From: Bacteroidaceae bacterium | GTDB taxonomy: Bacteria; Bacteroidota; Bacteroidia; Bacteroidales; Bacteroidaceae | Direction of reading: 5' to 3' | Assembly (NCBI GenBank): GCA_017622815.1 | Contig: JAGAQH010000036.1 | Coordinates: 1 to 64,000, forward strand | Length of the DNA: 64,000 nt | Position numbers and translations under genes: made by a program | In this document: one piece after another, positions 37,668 through 47,330 of the stretch | Layout: the number at the start of each line of letters is the position of its first letter | Numbering within the stretch: position 1 is the first letter of the stretch | The notes under the pieces: generated by a model | Database searches by the model: none | What the model saw: the letters and a program-made list of their open reading frames with translations, nothing else | What the model was told of the DNA's origin: nothing

Positions 37668-37835
37668 GAAAAGGGGGACGGAAAACTGCTCTCTAACGGA
37701 TGAGCGGTGAGTGGTGAGCGGTTTATCCACCCCCTCTGTCGCTTTGTTCCTCGTCCCCCTGTCTTAGAGGGACAGTCTGCTGGCGCGGTGATAGGGAATA
37801 GTTTTCCGTTCTCCGTTTTCACTTTTCCGTTTTAA
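37668..37835. repeat. GGAAAAC repeat and CCCCCTC-type repeat next to deoC
   Basis: The right arm (37801-37834) abuts the deoC stop as TAA-AACGGAAAAGTGAAAACGG on the minus strand. Between the arms lies a relative of the 13167-13295 inverted repeat (CTCGTCCCCCTGTCTTAGAG). Confidence 0.7.
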
Positions 37836-38719
37836 AAGAACTTCACTTCCTCGCCTTGTACTTCGCTAAGGAGCAGGTTGGCCAAGCGGCTGGTGCCGAG
37901 GCGGAGGTACTGGTTGGTGAGCCATTCAGTGCCGAGCACCTCTTTTACTATAGTATAGTACACAAGGGCATCGTGTACGGTGTTCAGACCTCCGGCAGGC
38001 TTGAAGCCGATGCGAATGCCGGTTTTATCGTAATATTCCTTTATAGCCTGACACATTACGTAGGCAGCCTCGGGGGTGGCGGCAGGCTGTTCCTTGCCGG
38101 TACTTGTCTTGATGTAGTCGGCACCGGCATACATGGCCAGAAGGCTGGCGGTCTTTATGTCCGCACAAGAGGGCAGGAGGCCTGTTTCCAGGATAACCTT
38201 CAACTTCTTTTCGCCACAAACGGCCTTCAATTCGCTGATTTCATCACATACTGTCTCGTAATCTCCGCTCAGGAACTTGCCCACACTCATCACCATGTCT
38301 ATCTCCGTGGCGCCATCCTTTATGGCCAGGGCTGTCTCGGCAACCTTTACCTCTATCAGTGCCTGGGAACTTGGGAAAGAGCCACTTACGCAAGCCACTT
38401 CCACGCCTTCAACCTCGAGGCTCTGGCTGACAATATGTGCGAAGCAGGGGTACACGCAGATGGTGGCCACGTGTGGCAGGTCGGGATATGCGTCCTCAAA
38501 CTCGTTCACGCGTTCTGTGAATTTCAGCACGCTTTCATCGCTGTCTGTGGTCTTCAGTGTGGTCAGTTCCACGCTGCCCATCAGGAATTTCTTGACCTCC
38601 AAGGTGTCGTTCTCGGCAACCTTGTCCTCGATGATACGTGCCACGGCACGCTTTACTTCCTCGTCCTTGATGTTGGTGTTGTACTCAGCCAACATGCGTT
38701 CATACTTGTTTTCTTCCAT
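37832..38719 (-). CDS. deoC: Deoxyribose-phosphate aldolase
   Basis: This 295-residue class I aldolase splits deoxyribose 5-phosphate into acetaldehyde and glyceraldehyde 3-phosphate, for deoxynucleoside salvage. The Schiff-base lysine is K204 in DYIKTSTGK. The other active lysines fit VILETG and GFKPAGG. It is longer than the ~220-residue form, as expected for the longer DeoC subgroup (E. coli type). The extended frame to 38752 is translated repeat, so MEENKYERML is used. Confidence 0.96.
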   Translation of the reverse strand: MEENKYERMLAEYNTNIKDEEVKRAVARIIEDKVAENDTLEVKKFLMGSVELTTLKTTDSDESVLKFTERVNEFEDAYPDLPHVATICVYPCFAHIVSQSLEVEGVEVACVSGSFPSSQALIEVKVAETALAIKDGATEIDMVMSVGKFLSGDYETVCDEISELKAVCGEKKLKVILETGLLPSCADIKTASLLAMYAGADYIKTSTGKEQPAATPEAAYVMCQAIKEYYDKTGIRIGFKPAGGLNTVHDALVYYTIVKEVLGTEWLTNQYLRLGTSRLANLLLSEVQGEEVKFF

Positions 38720-38727
38720 AATGTTTA

Positions 38728-38763
38728 GGACCCACCCCCAGCCCCTCCGCAAGGGAGGGGAGT
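38728..38763. repeat. GC-rich palindrome upstream of deoC
   Basis: GGACCCACCCCCAGCCCC...CAAGGGAGGGGAG ends 8 bp before the deoC ATG on the minus strand. Same family as the polA repeats. Confidence 0.8.
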
Positions 38764-38846
38764 AGTATGGCAGGTTTGATTTAATATTTAATAATTAATT
38801 GTTTTATCAATATATATCAGCAAATTCCATCCGTCGTTTGCCCTTT

Positions 38847-40691
38847 CTAACTTTCCTCCATTGAGGTGTCGGGAATGGGCTTTAGTTTCTCATATAGTGC
38901 CTTTCCTTTGCTCTCTCCTATACATTCTATTAGGTCCTGCAAGGTGCTTTTACGTATTCTTGCCATGCTCTTGAAATGCTTCAAAAGTATTTCCTTGGTC
39001 TTTGGCCCTATCCCCGGGATGTTGTCCAACTCGCTGGCAATCTGTCGTTTACTCCTTTTATCTCTGTGGAATGTTATGGCAAAGCGGTGTACCTCGTCCT
39101 GTATCTGCGTAAGGAAACGGAACAAGGCGCTGTCCAGGCGTAAGCCTATGGTCTTCTGGGGGAAGCCGAAGAGCAGTTCGTTTGTCCTGTGCTTGTCGTC
39201 CTTAGCCAATCCTGCTATGGGGATACTGAGGTTCAGTTCGTCCTCTATAACCTCCCTGACGACCTCCATTTGCCCCTTTCCACCGTCAGTTATGATAAGG
39301 TCGGGTAGGGGAGTGCCTTCCTCTATCATGCGCGAGTATCGGCGGCGTACAACCTCCTTCATGGAGGCATAATCGTCGGGACCTTGTACCGTCTTGATGT
39401 TGTATTTTCGATAGTCGCTCTTGCTTGGTTTTGCCTTCCTGAACACCACGCATCCGGCCACGGCATCCTCTCCGCTGATGTTACTGTTGTCGAAACATTC
39501 TATGTGCATCGGCAGGGTGTCAATGCCAAGAGCGTCCTGCAATTCCTTCAGGCAACGAACCTGTTTCTGCTCGGGATTCAACTTGTCCGCCTGGTTTAAT
39601 CGATCCTTCTTGTATTGTAGGGCATTGAGTTTCGAGAGTTCCAGCAACTTCTTCTTGTCGCCCCTTTGCGGTATGGTGAACTCCACTCCATCCAGTGATA
39701 GTTCCACGTGGAACGGAACGATGATTTCACGACTTTTGCTACCGTATCTTGCACGCATTTCGCCTATGCCGGCGATGAGAAGTTCCTCAGCGCTCTCGTT
39801 CAACTTCTTTGAATATTCGAAGGTAAAGGCTTGGTTTATGCAACCGTTCACAACGTGCAGATAGTTGATATAGGCGTTTTTTTCGTCGTTTTCTATGTTG
39901 AAAACATCAATATTGTGCAAGGTGTTGCTTACAACCTCGCTCTTGCTTCGGTAGTTCTCCAGAAGGATGTATTTGCGCTTTATTGCCTCTGCCTCTTCAA
40001 ACCTCATCTCTTCTGCGAGGGATTGCATTTGTGCGAGCATTTGGCGTTCGATTTCACCGGTGTTTCCTTTCAGGATTTCACGTGCCTCGTTTATGTACGA
40101 AAGGTATTCATCTCTGCTCTGAAGACCGCAGCATGGACCTTTGCAGTTCTTTATATGGTACTCCAGGCATAGTTTGTGCTTGCCGTTCTGTATGGTTTCT
40201 GCGGTGATTTTTTCGCGGCACCGACGTAATGGGTACAGGTTTTTTATGAGTTCAAGCAAGGCCTGCAACGTTGGAACGTGGCTATAAGGGCCGAAGTATG
40301 TTCCAAGTCTCTTGTCTATCTTTCTCGTGTAGACAATGCGTGGGAGATATTCGTTGGTTATGCAGATGCTCGGGTAGGTTTTACCGTCCTTCAGCAGGAT
40401 GTTATAGCGGGGATTCCATTGCTTGATTAGATTGTTTTCAAGCAGGAGGGCATCCTCTTCCGTGTTTACGACGATGTATTTTATATCATGAATCTTGGAA
40501 ACAAGTACGCTCGTCTTGAAGTTGTCGTGCTCACGGTTGAAATAACTGCTTACTCTACGCTTCAGGTTCTTTGCCTTGCCGACGTAGATGATAGTGTCGT
40601 TTTCGTCAAGGTACTGATAGCATCCGGGCAGTTCGGGTAAACTGCCCACGATGGATTTCAGGCGTTGCTGGGTAGCTTGTTTCATATTCAT
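38847..40691 (-). CDS. uvrC: Excinuclease ABC subunit C
   Basis: This 614-residue nuclease makes both cuts in nucleotide excision repair. The GIY-YIG domain lies at ~18-95 (LPGCYQYL...IIYVGKAKNLKRR), followed by a Cys-rich segment (CLEYHIKNCKGPCCG), a UVR motif near 205-240, the RNase H-like endonuclease domain (ECFDNSNISGEDAVAG) and C-terminal tandem HhH (LDNIPGIGPKTKEILLKHF). The length is normal. A second in-frame ATG lies two codons downstream. A possible weak ParB site lies inside the gene. Confidence 0.97.
   Translation of the reverse strand: MNMKQATQQRLKSIVGSLPELPGCYQYLDENDTIIYVGKAKNLKRRVSSYFNREHDNFKTSVLVSKIHDIKYIVVNTEEDALLLENNLIKQWNPRYNILLKDGKTYPSICITNEYLPRIVYTRKIDKRLGTYFGPYSHVPTLQALLELIKNLYPLRRCREKITAETIQNGKHKLCLEYHIKNCKGPCCGLQSRDEYLSYINEAREILKGNTGEIERQMLAQMQSLAEEMRFEEAEAIKRKYILLENYRSKSEVVSNTLHNIDVFNIENDEKNAYINYLHVVNGCINQAFTFEYSKKLNESAEELLIAGIGEMRARYGSKSREIIVPFHVELSLDGVEFTIPQRGDKKKLLELSKLNALQYKKDRLNQADKLNPEQKQVRCLKELQDALGIDTLPMHIECFDNSNISGEDAVAGCVVFRKAKPSKSDYRKYNIKTVQGPDDYASMKEVVRRRYSRMIEEGTPLPDLIITDGGKGQMEVVREVIEDELNLSIPIAGLAKDDKHRTNELLFGFPQKTIGLRLDSALFRFLTQIQDEVHRFAITFHRDKRSKRQIASELDNIPGIGPKTKEILLKHFKSMARIRKSTLQDLIECIGESKGKALYEKLKPIPDTSMEES
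39700..39715. promoter_or_regulatory. Possible weak parS-like site within uvrC
   Basis: AGTTCCACGTGGAACG matches the parS pattern TGTTnCACGTGnAACA at 12 of the 14 defined positions, with both outer bases different. It lies 1.7 kb from the exact site and may be chance. Confidence 0.3.
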
Positions 40692-40705
40692 TTTTGAAGG
40701 TTACC

Positions 40706-40815
40706 GGACCCACCCCCAACCCCTCCACAAGGGAGGGGAGTGGTATCAACCGTCTTGTGCTTACATCAGCAGTACATTATACTCCCTCCCCCTGTGGGAG
40801 GGTTGGGGAGGGGTC
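40706..40815. repeat. GC-rich palindromic doublet between apt and uvrC
   Basis: Palindromes at 40706-40740 and 40782-40815 flank a 41-bp spacer whose reverse complement begins GTATAATGTACTGCTGATG, shared with the doublet at 55405-55513. The left end is 14 bp upstream of the uvrC start. Confidence 0.85.
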
Positions 40816-40820
40816 GTATA

Positions 40821-41351
40821 TTAAATCACCATCAGAGTGGTTATCTCTGTATCTGCATCAAATGCATCCCTGCCATGCAGGCCCTCGATGGTAAGTTCAA
40901 TGATGAAGTTGATGTAGATTTTCTTGGGATTGAACTTGCGTACGAGATCGTAAACTGCTTTCATGCTGCCGCCAGTGGCGAGTAGGTCGTCGTGGAGGAG
41001 CACCACATCCTTGGAATCTATTGCGTCCGAACTCATGCAAATCTTGTCCTGTCCGTACTCCTTCTCATATACCTGCTCTATCACCTCCCCGGGGAGTTTG
41101 CCCGGCTTGCGGGCCATAATAAAGCCGGCATTCAGTTCTGCCGCCAGTATGCCTCCGAGGGGGAAGCCGCGGCTTTCCACGCCCACCACCTTGGTAATGC
41201 CCTTGTCCTTGTACATGGCAAGTGTTTCGTCGCGCATGATCTTCAGGCACTCGGGATTCTTGAATAGGGTGGTGACGTCCTGGAACTGGATGCCCGGGAT
41301 AGGGAAGTCGGGTACTACCCTCAGGTTCTCTAATAAGGTTTTGTTGTTCAT
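40821..41351 (-). CDS. apt: Adenine phosphoribosyltransferase
   Basis: This 176-residue enzyme salvages adenine to AMP using PRPP. It has the family N-terminus (VVPDFPIPGIQFQDVTTLF), VVGVESRGFPLG and the PRPP loop VVLLHDDLLATGGSM. The start MNNKTLLENLR is used; the longer frame to 41402 would read through the parS palindrome (MFHVKQ), which is unlikely to be coding. Confidence 0.97.
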   Translation of the reverse strand: MNNKTLLENLRVVPDFPIPGIQFQDVTTLFKNPECLKIMRDETLAMYKDKGITKVVGVESRGFPLGGILAAELNAGFIMARKPGKLPGEVIEQVYEKEYGQDKICMSSDAIDSKDVVLLHDDLLATGGSMKAVYDLVRKFNPKKIYINFIIELTIEGLHGRDAFDADTEITTLMVI

Positions 41352-41385
41352 ATTTAATATAATGCTATTGTGGTCTTGGTGTAAT

Positions 41386-41401
41386 TGTTTCACGTGAAAC
41401 A
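41386..41401. promoter_or_regulatory. parS site (ParB-binding centromere)
   Basis: TGTTTCACGTGAAACA is a perfect 16-bp palindrome and an exact match to the chromosomal parS consensus. It lies between apt and mnmG. In many bacteria parS sites cluster near oriC and mnmG (gidA), so this position is sensible. The parA and parB genes are not in the window. Confidence 0.88.
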
Positions 41402-41423
41402 TTAGGTCTGTTGGGGGGGGCTT

Positions 41424-41477
41424 CTGAGTAATCTGAATACTCTGAGTAATCTGAGTAATCTGAGAACCCCGAGTTCA
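41424..41477. repeat. 9-bp tandem microsatellite between apt and mnmG
   Basis: Six 9-bp units with consensus CTGAGTAAT. Same family as 31786-31848. Confidence 0.85.
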
Positions 41478-41631
41478 TTGAATTATCCGCCCTCTTATGC
41501 TACAACTTGGGCGTATATATTCCCCTCCCTTGTGGCGAACAAGGTCTTTGGGGAAGCACTGAATGTGCTTTCTGTGCCTTGTGAGGGGAGAACTTCCCAG
41601 TTCGACGCGCGGACTGGGTTAGGGGTGGGTT

Positions 41632-43509
41632 CTATCTTCCCATCAGCACCAGCAGCACGTTGATGTCCGAGGGAGACACCCCGGGAATGCGCGAAGCCTG
41701 AGCCAATGTTTCGGGGTCAATCTTTATGAGTTTCTGGCGTGCCTCGGTGGAGAGCGACTTGAGGCTTTCGTAGTCGAACTTGCCACGAATCTTGATGTTC
41801 TCCAGGCGAAGCATCTTGTCGGCAATCTCACGTTCGCGACGGATGTAGCCGTTGTACTTGATGCGAATCTCTGCCGCCTCTACTATCTCCTCGCGTCTGT
41901 CGGGGATGGAGTCGAGCAGTTGGCGCAGGGCATTGATATGCTTTGCCAGTGCGTTGATGCCAACCTGCGGTCGGGTGATGAGGTCCATCAACTTGCATCC
42001 CTTCTGCAAGGGCATGGTGCCCATCTGCTCGAGGGCGTCGTTGATGTATGCCGCCTTCACGGAGAAGGTACGGCAGAACTCGCTGATCTTCTCTATCCAC
42101 TCCTTCTTCTCCATCCACCTCTGGTAGCGCTCCTCTGTGGCAAGGCCTATTTTGTAACTGCGCTCTGTGAGGCGTGCATCGGCATCGTCCTGGCGAAGCA
42201 ATATGCGGTACTCGGCACGCGAGGTGAACATGCGGTAGGGCTCGTCCACGCCCTTCGTGACAAGGTCGTCAATGAGCACGCCTATGTAGGCCTCGTCGCG
42301 ATGCAGGATGAACTCCTCCTTGCCCTGGAGTTTCAGTGCCGCATTAATGCCGGCAATAAGTCCCTGTCCTGCCGCCTCCTCGTAGCCGGTGGTGCCGTTG
42401 ACCTGTCCGGCAAAGTAGAGGTTCTCCACCACCTTTGACTCCAAGGTGTGGTATAGTTGCGTGGGGTCGAAGAAGTCGTATTCTATGGCATAGCCAGGGC
42501 GGTACACCTGTACGTCGCGGAAGCACGGAATCTTGCGCAAGGCATCCAGCTGCACCTCTATGGGCAGAGAGGAAGAAAAACCGTTCAGGTAGTATTCCTG
42601 AGTGTCCACGCCCTCCGGTTCGAGGAAGAGTTGGTGCTGGTCCTTGTCAGCAAAAGTTACCAGTTTCGTCTCTATGCTGGGGCAGTATCTGGGACCTATG
42701 CTCTGTATCTGTCCGTTGTACAGGGGAGAGTCCGGGAGCCCCTCCCTCAAACGCTCGTGAACTGCTGTATTTGTGTAAGTTATCCAGCAAGGCAGTTGGG
42801 GTAGGGGACGAACCTCGCCCATGAAGGAAAAGTTCTGCATCACTGCATCGCCCGGTTGCATCTCCATGTCATCAAAATGTACCGAGCGCCCGTCTATGCG
42901 CACCGGAGTACCCGTTTTCATGCGTCCGCACCTTATGCCATGGCGTATGATGCTCTCTGTCAGTTCCTTGGATGCAGGTTCGGCACAACGTCCGCCCTCC
43001 AGTTTCGTGCGGCCGATGTGCATGAGGCCGTTCAGGAAGGTGCCGGCGGTCAGTATTACAGCCTCGACGCGGAGCGTAACGTCCATATAGGTCTTCACGC
43101 CCGTCACCTGCTTTGTCTCCTCGTCCACGAGCAGTTCCCTCACCTGATCCTGCCAGATGCTCAGGTTCTCCGTGTTCTCCAGAATCTTTCTCCATTCCCA
43201 GATGAACTTTGCCCTGTCGCACTGTGCCCGGGGACTCCACATGGCAGGCCCCTTGCTACGGTTCAGCATCCTGAACTGAATGGCGGTGCGGTCGGTAACC
43301 TCGCCGGTATGGCCTCCCAAGGCGTCGATCTCGCGAACTATCTGCCCTTTGGCAATGCCGCCGATGGCAGGGTTGCACGACATCTGTGCAATCTTGTTCA
43401 TGTCCATGGTCACCAGGCACGTCCTGGCGCCCAGCCTTGCACTGGCCGCCGCTGCCTCGCAACCGGCATGCCCGGCGCCTATTACAACAACGTCGTAATT
43501 GAATTCCAT
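41632..43509 (-). CDS. mnmG: tRNA uridine-5-carboxymethylaminomethyl modification enzyme MnmG (GidA)
   Basis: This 625-residue FAD enzyme works with MnmE to modify the wobble uridine of several tRNAs. The dinucleotide motif is GAGHAGCEAA at 11-20, followed by the family signatures GGIAKGQIVREIDALGG and MKTGTPVRIDGRS. The central FFDPTQLYHTLESK and the C-terminal helical MnmE-binding region (SRIPGVSPSDINVLLV) are present. The length matches the family. A -7 box lies about 25 bp upstream. No mnmE is nearby. Confidence 0.97.
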   Translation of the reverse strand: MEFNYDVVVIGAGHAGCEAAAASARLGARTCLVTMDMNKIAQMSCNPAIGGIAKGQIVREIDALGGHTGEVTDRTAIQFRMLNRSKGPAMWSPRAQCDRAKFIWEWRKILENTENLSIWQDQVRELLVDEETKQVTGVKTYMDVTLRVEAVILTAGTFLNGLMHIGRTKLEGGRCAEPASKELTESIIRHGIRCGRMKTGTPVRIDGRSVHFDDMEMQPGDAVMQNFSFMGEVRPLPQLPCWITYTNTAVHERLREGLPDSPLYNGQIQSIGPRYCPSIETKLVTFADKDQHQLFLEPEGVDTQEYYLNGFSSSLPIEVQLDALRKIPCFRDVQVYRPGYAIEYDFFDPTQLYHTLESKVVENLYFAGQVNGTTGYEEAAGQGLIAGINAALKLQGKEEFILHRDEAYIGVLIDDLVTKGVDEPYRMFTSRAEYRILLRQDDADARLTERSYKIGLATEERYQRWMEKKEWIEKISEFCRTFSVKAAYINDALEQMGTMPLQKGCKLMDLITRPQVGINALAKHINALRQLLDSIPDRREEIVEAAEIRIKYNGYIRREREIADKMLRLENIKIRGKFDYESLKSLSTEARQKLIKIDPETLAQASRIPGVSPSDINVLLVLMGR

Positions 43510-43533
43510 CTTCTCTGCTTATTGTTTCATTCG

Positions 43534-43541
43534 CAAAAGTA
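43534..43541 (-). promoter_or_regulatory. -7 box for mnmG
   Basis: TACTTTTG on the minus strand, 25 bp upstream of the start. The -33 is weak. Confidence 0.5.
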
Positions 43542-43572
43542 CGGAAATTCTTTCTACTTTTTCTTAAAAGCG

Positions 43573-43603
43573 TTGCACAAATAAATAAAAAAACTTAAAT
43601 TTG
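43573..43603 (+). promoter_or_regulatory. frdCAB promoter (Bacteroides type)
   Basis: TTG (43573-43575), a 20-nt spacer and TAAATTTG (43596-43603). The leader to frdC is about 130 nt. Confidence 0.85.
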
Positions 43604-43738
43604 TGGCGTCTATCGTACCTAAATCTTGGTATGCGTGTGCGTGGGTGCACTCTGCTTCGATGCCACGGCGAGGGTTCGGTGTGTCAGACAGAGAAAAGCA
43701 ATCAAACAATAAACACTTAAAACTTTAATCAAAATCCT

Positions 43739-44467
43739 ATGTGGTTAATCAATTCATCAATCGGTAGGAAGGTGGTTATGTCGGTAACCGGCGTTGCCCT
43801 CATTCTCTTCCTCCTGTTCCATGCGTCAATGAACGTAGTGGCTCTTATCAGTGCCGAGGGTTACAACATGATTTGTGGTTTCCTTGGTGCTAATTGGTAT
43901 GCGGTTGCCGCAACCATCGGTTTGGCAGGTCTGGTGCTTTTGCACTTCCTGTATGCTTTCTGGCTGACCGTGCAGAACCGTCGTGCCCGTGGCAACAGCC
44001 GTTATGAGGTGACAGACACTCCCAAGAAGGTGGAGTGGAGCAGCCAGAACATGCTCGTTCTTGGTATCATCGTCATCCTGGGTATGGGCTTGCACCTGTA
44101 CAACTTCTGGGCAAAGATGATGCTCGTGGAGTTGGTTCCCTGTGCCGGCGACCATCACCTGGCCACCAATGGCGTGTACTGGATTGCAGAGACATTCTCT
44201 TGCCCCGTCTACACCGTCATCTACCTCGTTTGGCTTGCTGCCCTGTGGATGCACCTGAACCACGGTTTGTGGAGTTCAATGCAGACCTTGGGTTGGAGCG
44301 GTAAGATCTGGTTCAACCGCTGGCGTTGCATCAGCTGCATTGTGTCTACCGTCATCATCCTGATGTTCGTTGCCGTTGCCGTTGCCTTCTGCTTCGGTTA
44401 TCGTCCCTGCGACTACAACGAGGTTGTTGGCGTTGCCTCTAACGCTTGCCATGCAATCGGTTGCTAA
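43739..44467 (+). CDS. frdC: Fumarate reductase/succinate dehydrogenase cytochrome b subunit
   Basis: This 242-residue membrane subunit anchors the complex and passes electrons from menaquinol to the iron-sulfur subunit. Five hydrophobic segments are visible (~12-35, 56-80, 106-128, 150-175 and 200-222). Histidines suitable for heme b lie in the helices (LFHASMNV, LLHFLYAFW, LHLYNFW, MHLNHGLW). It belongs to the single-subunit diheme type of Bacteroidota. It is first in frdCAB. Confidence 0.95.
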   Translation: MWLINSSIGRKVVMSVTGVALILFLLFHASMNVVALISAEGYNMICGFLGANWYAVAATIGLAGLVLLHFLYAFWLTVQNRRARGNSRYEVTDTPKKVEWSSQNMLVLGIIVILGMGLHLYNFWAKMMLVELVPCAGDHHLATNGVYWIAETFSCPVYTVIYLVWLAALWMHLNHGLWSSMQTLGWSGKIWFNRWRCISCIVSTVIILMFVAVAVAFCFGYRPCDYNEVVGVASNACHAIGC

Positions 44468-44514
44468 TCTTTATCTATTAAACTAAATCCATTAATCTAT
44501 AATCTACCAAAATC

Positions 44515-46497
44515 ATGGCAAAGACTTTAGATTCAAGAATCCCCGAGGGACCTATTGCTGAAAAATGGACCAACTATAAGGCTCACCAGCGTCTGGTTAA
44601 CCCCAAGAATAAGCTCAAGCTCGACGTTATCGTTGTAGGTACAGGTCTGGCAGGTGCCAGCGCCGCCGCTTCTCTGGCCGAGATGGGTTTCAACGTATAT
44701 AACTTCTGCATCCAGGACTCTCCCCGTCGTGCTCACTCTATCGCCGCACAGGGTGGTATCAATGCAGCCAAGAACTATCAGAACGACGGCGACTCTGTTT
44801 ACCGCCTGTTCTACGATACCGTAAAGGGTGGTGACTACCGTGCCCGCGAAGCCAACGTTTACCGTCTGGCAGAGGTGAGCAACGCCATCATCGACCAGTG
44901 CGTGGCACAGGGTGTTCCCTTCGCTCGCGAATATGGTGGCATGCTGGCCAACCGTTCTTTCGGCGGTGCACAGGTAAGCCGTACTTTCTATGCCAAGGGT
45001 CAGACTGGCCAGCAGCTCCTCTTGGGTGCATACTCTTCACTGAGCCGCATGGTCAACACCGGCAAGGTTAAGCTCTACACCCGCTACGAGATGGAGGACG
45101 TTGTTATCGTCGACGGCCGTGCCCGCGGTATCATCGCCAAGGACCTGGTAAGCGGCAAGCTCGTTCGCTTCAGCGCCAATGCCGTGGTTATCGCCACCGG
45201 TGGTTATGGCAATGCATACTTCCTCAGCACCAACGCTATGGGCTGTAACTGCACCGCCGCTATCCAGTGCTACCGCAAGGGTGCTGTGATGGCAAACCCC
45301 TCATACGTACAGATTCACCCCACCTGTATCCCCGTACACGGCGACAAGCAGTCAAAGCTGACCCTTATGTCAGAGTCTCTGCGTAACGACGGCCGTATCT
45401 GGGTTCCCAAGAAGTTGGAGGACGCCAAGGCCCTTCAGGCAGGTACAAAGCAGGGTTATGAGATTCCCGAGGAGGACCGCGACTACTACTTGGAGCGCCG
45501 TTATCCCGCATTCGGTAACCTGGTTCCCCGCGACGTGGCTTCACGTGCCGCCAAGGAGCGTTGCGACAAGGGCTTCGGCGTGAACAACACAGGTTTGGCC
45601 GTATTTCTGGACTTCTCAGAGTCTATCCAGCGTCTGGGCATCAAGGAAATCCTCCAGCGCTATGGCAACCTCTTCGAGATGTATGAGGAGATTACCGACG
45701 TTAACCCCGGCAAGCTCGCCAAGACCGTAAACGGCGTAGAGTACTATCACCCCATGATGATCTTCCCCGCCATCCACTACACCATGGGCGGTGTTTGGGT
45801 TGACTACGAACTGCAGACCACCATCCCCGGCTTGTTCGCTATCGGTGAGTGTAACTTCTCCGACCACGGTGCCAACCGTCTGGGTGCTTCTGCCCTCATG
45901 CAGGGTCTGGCCGACGGTTACTTCGTTCTTCCTTATACTATACAGAACTACCTGGCCGACCAGAACCTCTGGGGCCGCCTCTCTACCGACCTGCCCGAGT
46001 TCGAGGCTGCCGAGAAGGCCGTTAACGCCGAGATCGACCGCCTGATGAACATCAAGGGCAAGCGCTCCGTTGACTCTATCCACAAGGAACTGGGTCATAT
46101 CATGTGGGAGCACGTGGGCATGGGCCGTACCAAGGAAGGTCTGCAGGAAGGCTTGAAGCTCCTGAAGGCTATCCGCAAGGAGTTCAACGAGAACCTCTTC
46201 ATCCCCGGCACCAAGGAAGGCCTGAACGTAGAGCTGGACAAGGCTATCCACCTGCGCGACTTCATCCTCATGGGCGAACTCGTTGCATACGACGCACTCC
46301 ATCGTGAGGAGAGCTGCGGCGGTCACTTCCGCGAGGAGCACCAGACAGAGGAAGGCGAGGCAAAGCGCGACGACGAGAACTTCTTCTACGTTGGTTGCTG
46401 GGAGTACCAGAAGAACGACGACTCTGCCCCCGAACTCATCAAGGAGCCTCTCCACTACGAGAACATCAAGGTTCAGCAGCGTAACTATAAGAACTAA
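44515..46497 (+). CDS. frdA: Fumarate reductase flavoprotein subunit
   Basis: This 660-residue catalytic subunit has the FAD motif [10 protein letters not shown] (42-51). The histidine expected to bind FAD covalently is H74 ([11 protein letters not shown]). It also has QIHPTCIP and the active-site region [14 protein letters not shown]. In anaerobic Bacteroidales this complex normally reduces fumarate to succinate, a main fermentation route; succinate oxidation is chemically possible. It lies 47 bp after frdC and 23 bp before frdB. Confidence 0.97.
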   Translation: MAKTLDSRIPEGPIAEKWTNYKAHQRLVNPKNKLKLDVIVVGTGLAGASAAASLAEMGFNVYNFCIQDSPRRAHSIAAQGGINAAKNYQNDGDSVYRLFYDTVKGGDYRAREANVYRLAEVSNAIIDQCVAQGVPFAREYGGMLANRSFGGAQVSRTFYAKGQTGQQLLLGAYSSLSRMVNTGKVKLYTRYEMEDVVIVDGRARGIIAKDLVSGKLVRFSANAVVIATGGYGNAYFLSTNAMGCNCTAAIQCYRKGAVMANPSYVQIHPTCIPVHGDKQSKLTLMSESLRNDGRIWVPKKLEDAKALQAGTKQGYEIPEEDRDYYLERRYPAFGNLVPRDVASRAAKERCDKGFGVNNTGLAVFLDFSESIQRLGIKEILQRYGNLFEMYEEITDVNPGKLAKTVNGVEYYHPMMIFPAIHYTMGGVWVDYELQTTIPGLFAIGECNFSDHGANRLGASALMQGLADGYFVLPYTIQNYLADQNLWGRLSTDLPEFEAAEKAVNAEIDRLMNIKGKRSVDSIHKELGHIMWEHVGMGRTKEGLQEGLKLLKAIRKEFNENLFIPGTKEGLNVELDKAIHLRDFILMGELVAYDALHREESCGGHFREEHQTEEGEAKRDDENFFYVGCWEYQKNDDSAPELIKEPLHYENIKVQQRNYKN

Positions 46498-46520
46498 TCC
46501 CCTTAATCCCAAAGATTATT

Positions 46521-47279
46521 ATGGCAAAGAATATATCAGTAACTGTAAAGTTTTGGAAGCAGAATGGTCCTAAGGATAAGGGTCATTTTGAGAAGCACGA
46601 GATGAAGAACGTCCCCGACGATACTTCATTCCTGGAGATGCTCGACATGATGAACGAGGAACTCATCGCCGCCGGCAACGAGCCCTTCGTGTTCGATCAT
46701 GACTGCCGTGAGGGTATCTGCGGCATGTGCTCACTCTATATCAACGGTACTCCCCACGGTAAGACCGAGCGCGGTGCTACAACTTGCCAGCTCTACATGC
46801 GCAAGTTCAACGATGGCGACACCATCACCGTAGAGCCCTGGCGCTCTGCCGGCTTCCCCGTCATCAAGGACTGTATGGTGGACCGTATGGCATTCGAGAA
46901 GATCATGCAGGCAGGTGGCTACACCAGCATCCGCACAGGTCAGGCTCAGGACGCCAACGCCATCCTCATCCCCAAGGACGATGCCGACGAGGCAATGGAT
47001 TGCGCCAGCTGTATCGGTTGCGGTGCCTGCGTAGCAGCATGTAAGAACGGTTCTGCCATGCTCTTCGTTTCATCCAAGGTCAGCCAGTTCGCTCTCCTGC
47101 CTCAGGGCAAGGTAGAGGCTGCACGCCGTGCCAAGGCAATGGTTGCCAAGATGGACGAACTGGGCTTCGGTAACTGTACCAACACCCGTGCCTGCGAGGC
47201 CGTTTGCCCCAAGTGCGAGACCATCGCCAACATTGCCCGCCTCAACCGCGAGTTCATCAAGGCAAAGCTCGCCGACTAA
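46521..47279 (+). CDS. frdB: Fumarate reductase iron-sulfur subunit
   Basis: This 252-residue electron-transfer subunit has an N-terminal [2Fe-2S] site with C62, C67, C70 and C89 (CREGICGMC). The C-terminal part has C161, C164, C167, C170 and C174 ([14 protein letters not shown]), and then C219, C225, C229 and C232 ([14 protein letters not shown]), together forming the [4Fe-4S] and [3Fe-4S] centres. A strong terminator follows the gene. Confidence 0.97.
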   Translation: MAKNISVTVKFWKQNGPKDKGHFEKHEMKNVPDDTSFLEMLDMMNEELIAAGNEPFVFDHDCREGICGMCSLYINGTPHGKTERGATTCQLYMRKFNDGDTITVEPWRSAGFPVIKDCMVDRMAFEKIMQAGGYTSIRTGQAQDANAILIPKDDADEAMDCASCIGCGACVAACKNGSAMLFVSSKVSQFALLPQGKVEAARRAKAMVAKMDELGFGNCTNTRACEAVCPKCETIANIARLNREFIKAKLAD

Positions 47280-47330
47280 ACCGACAGCGCATCCTTATAT
47301 AATATATAGTATGTAAGGACTCCCAAGATA

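Larger units (their letters stand above)
36613..37831. other. Gene-poor 1.2-kb gap
   Basis: No convincing gene is seen. It contains a distal promoter (36823-36854), the inverted-repeat element (36987-37157), a hairpin (37560-37591) and GGAAAAC-type repeat beside the deoC stop. The base composition is AT-rich in 36650-36900 and 37200-37560, unlike the flanking genes. Confidence 0.7.
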
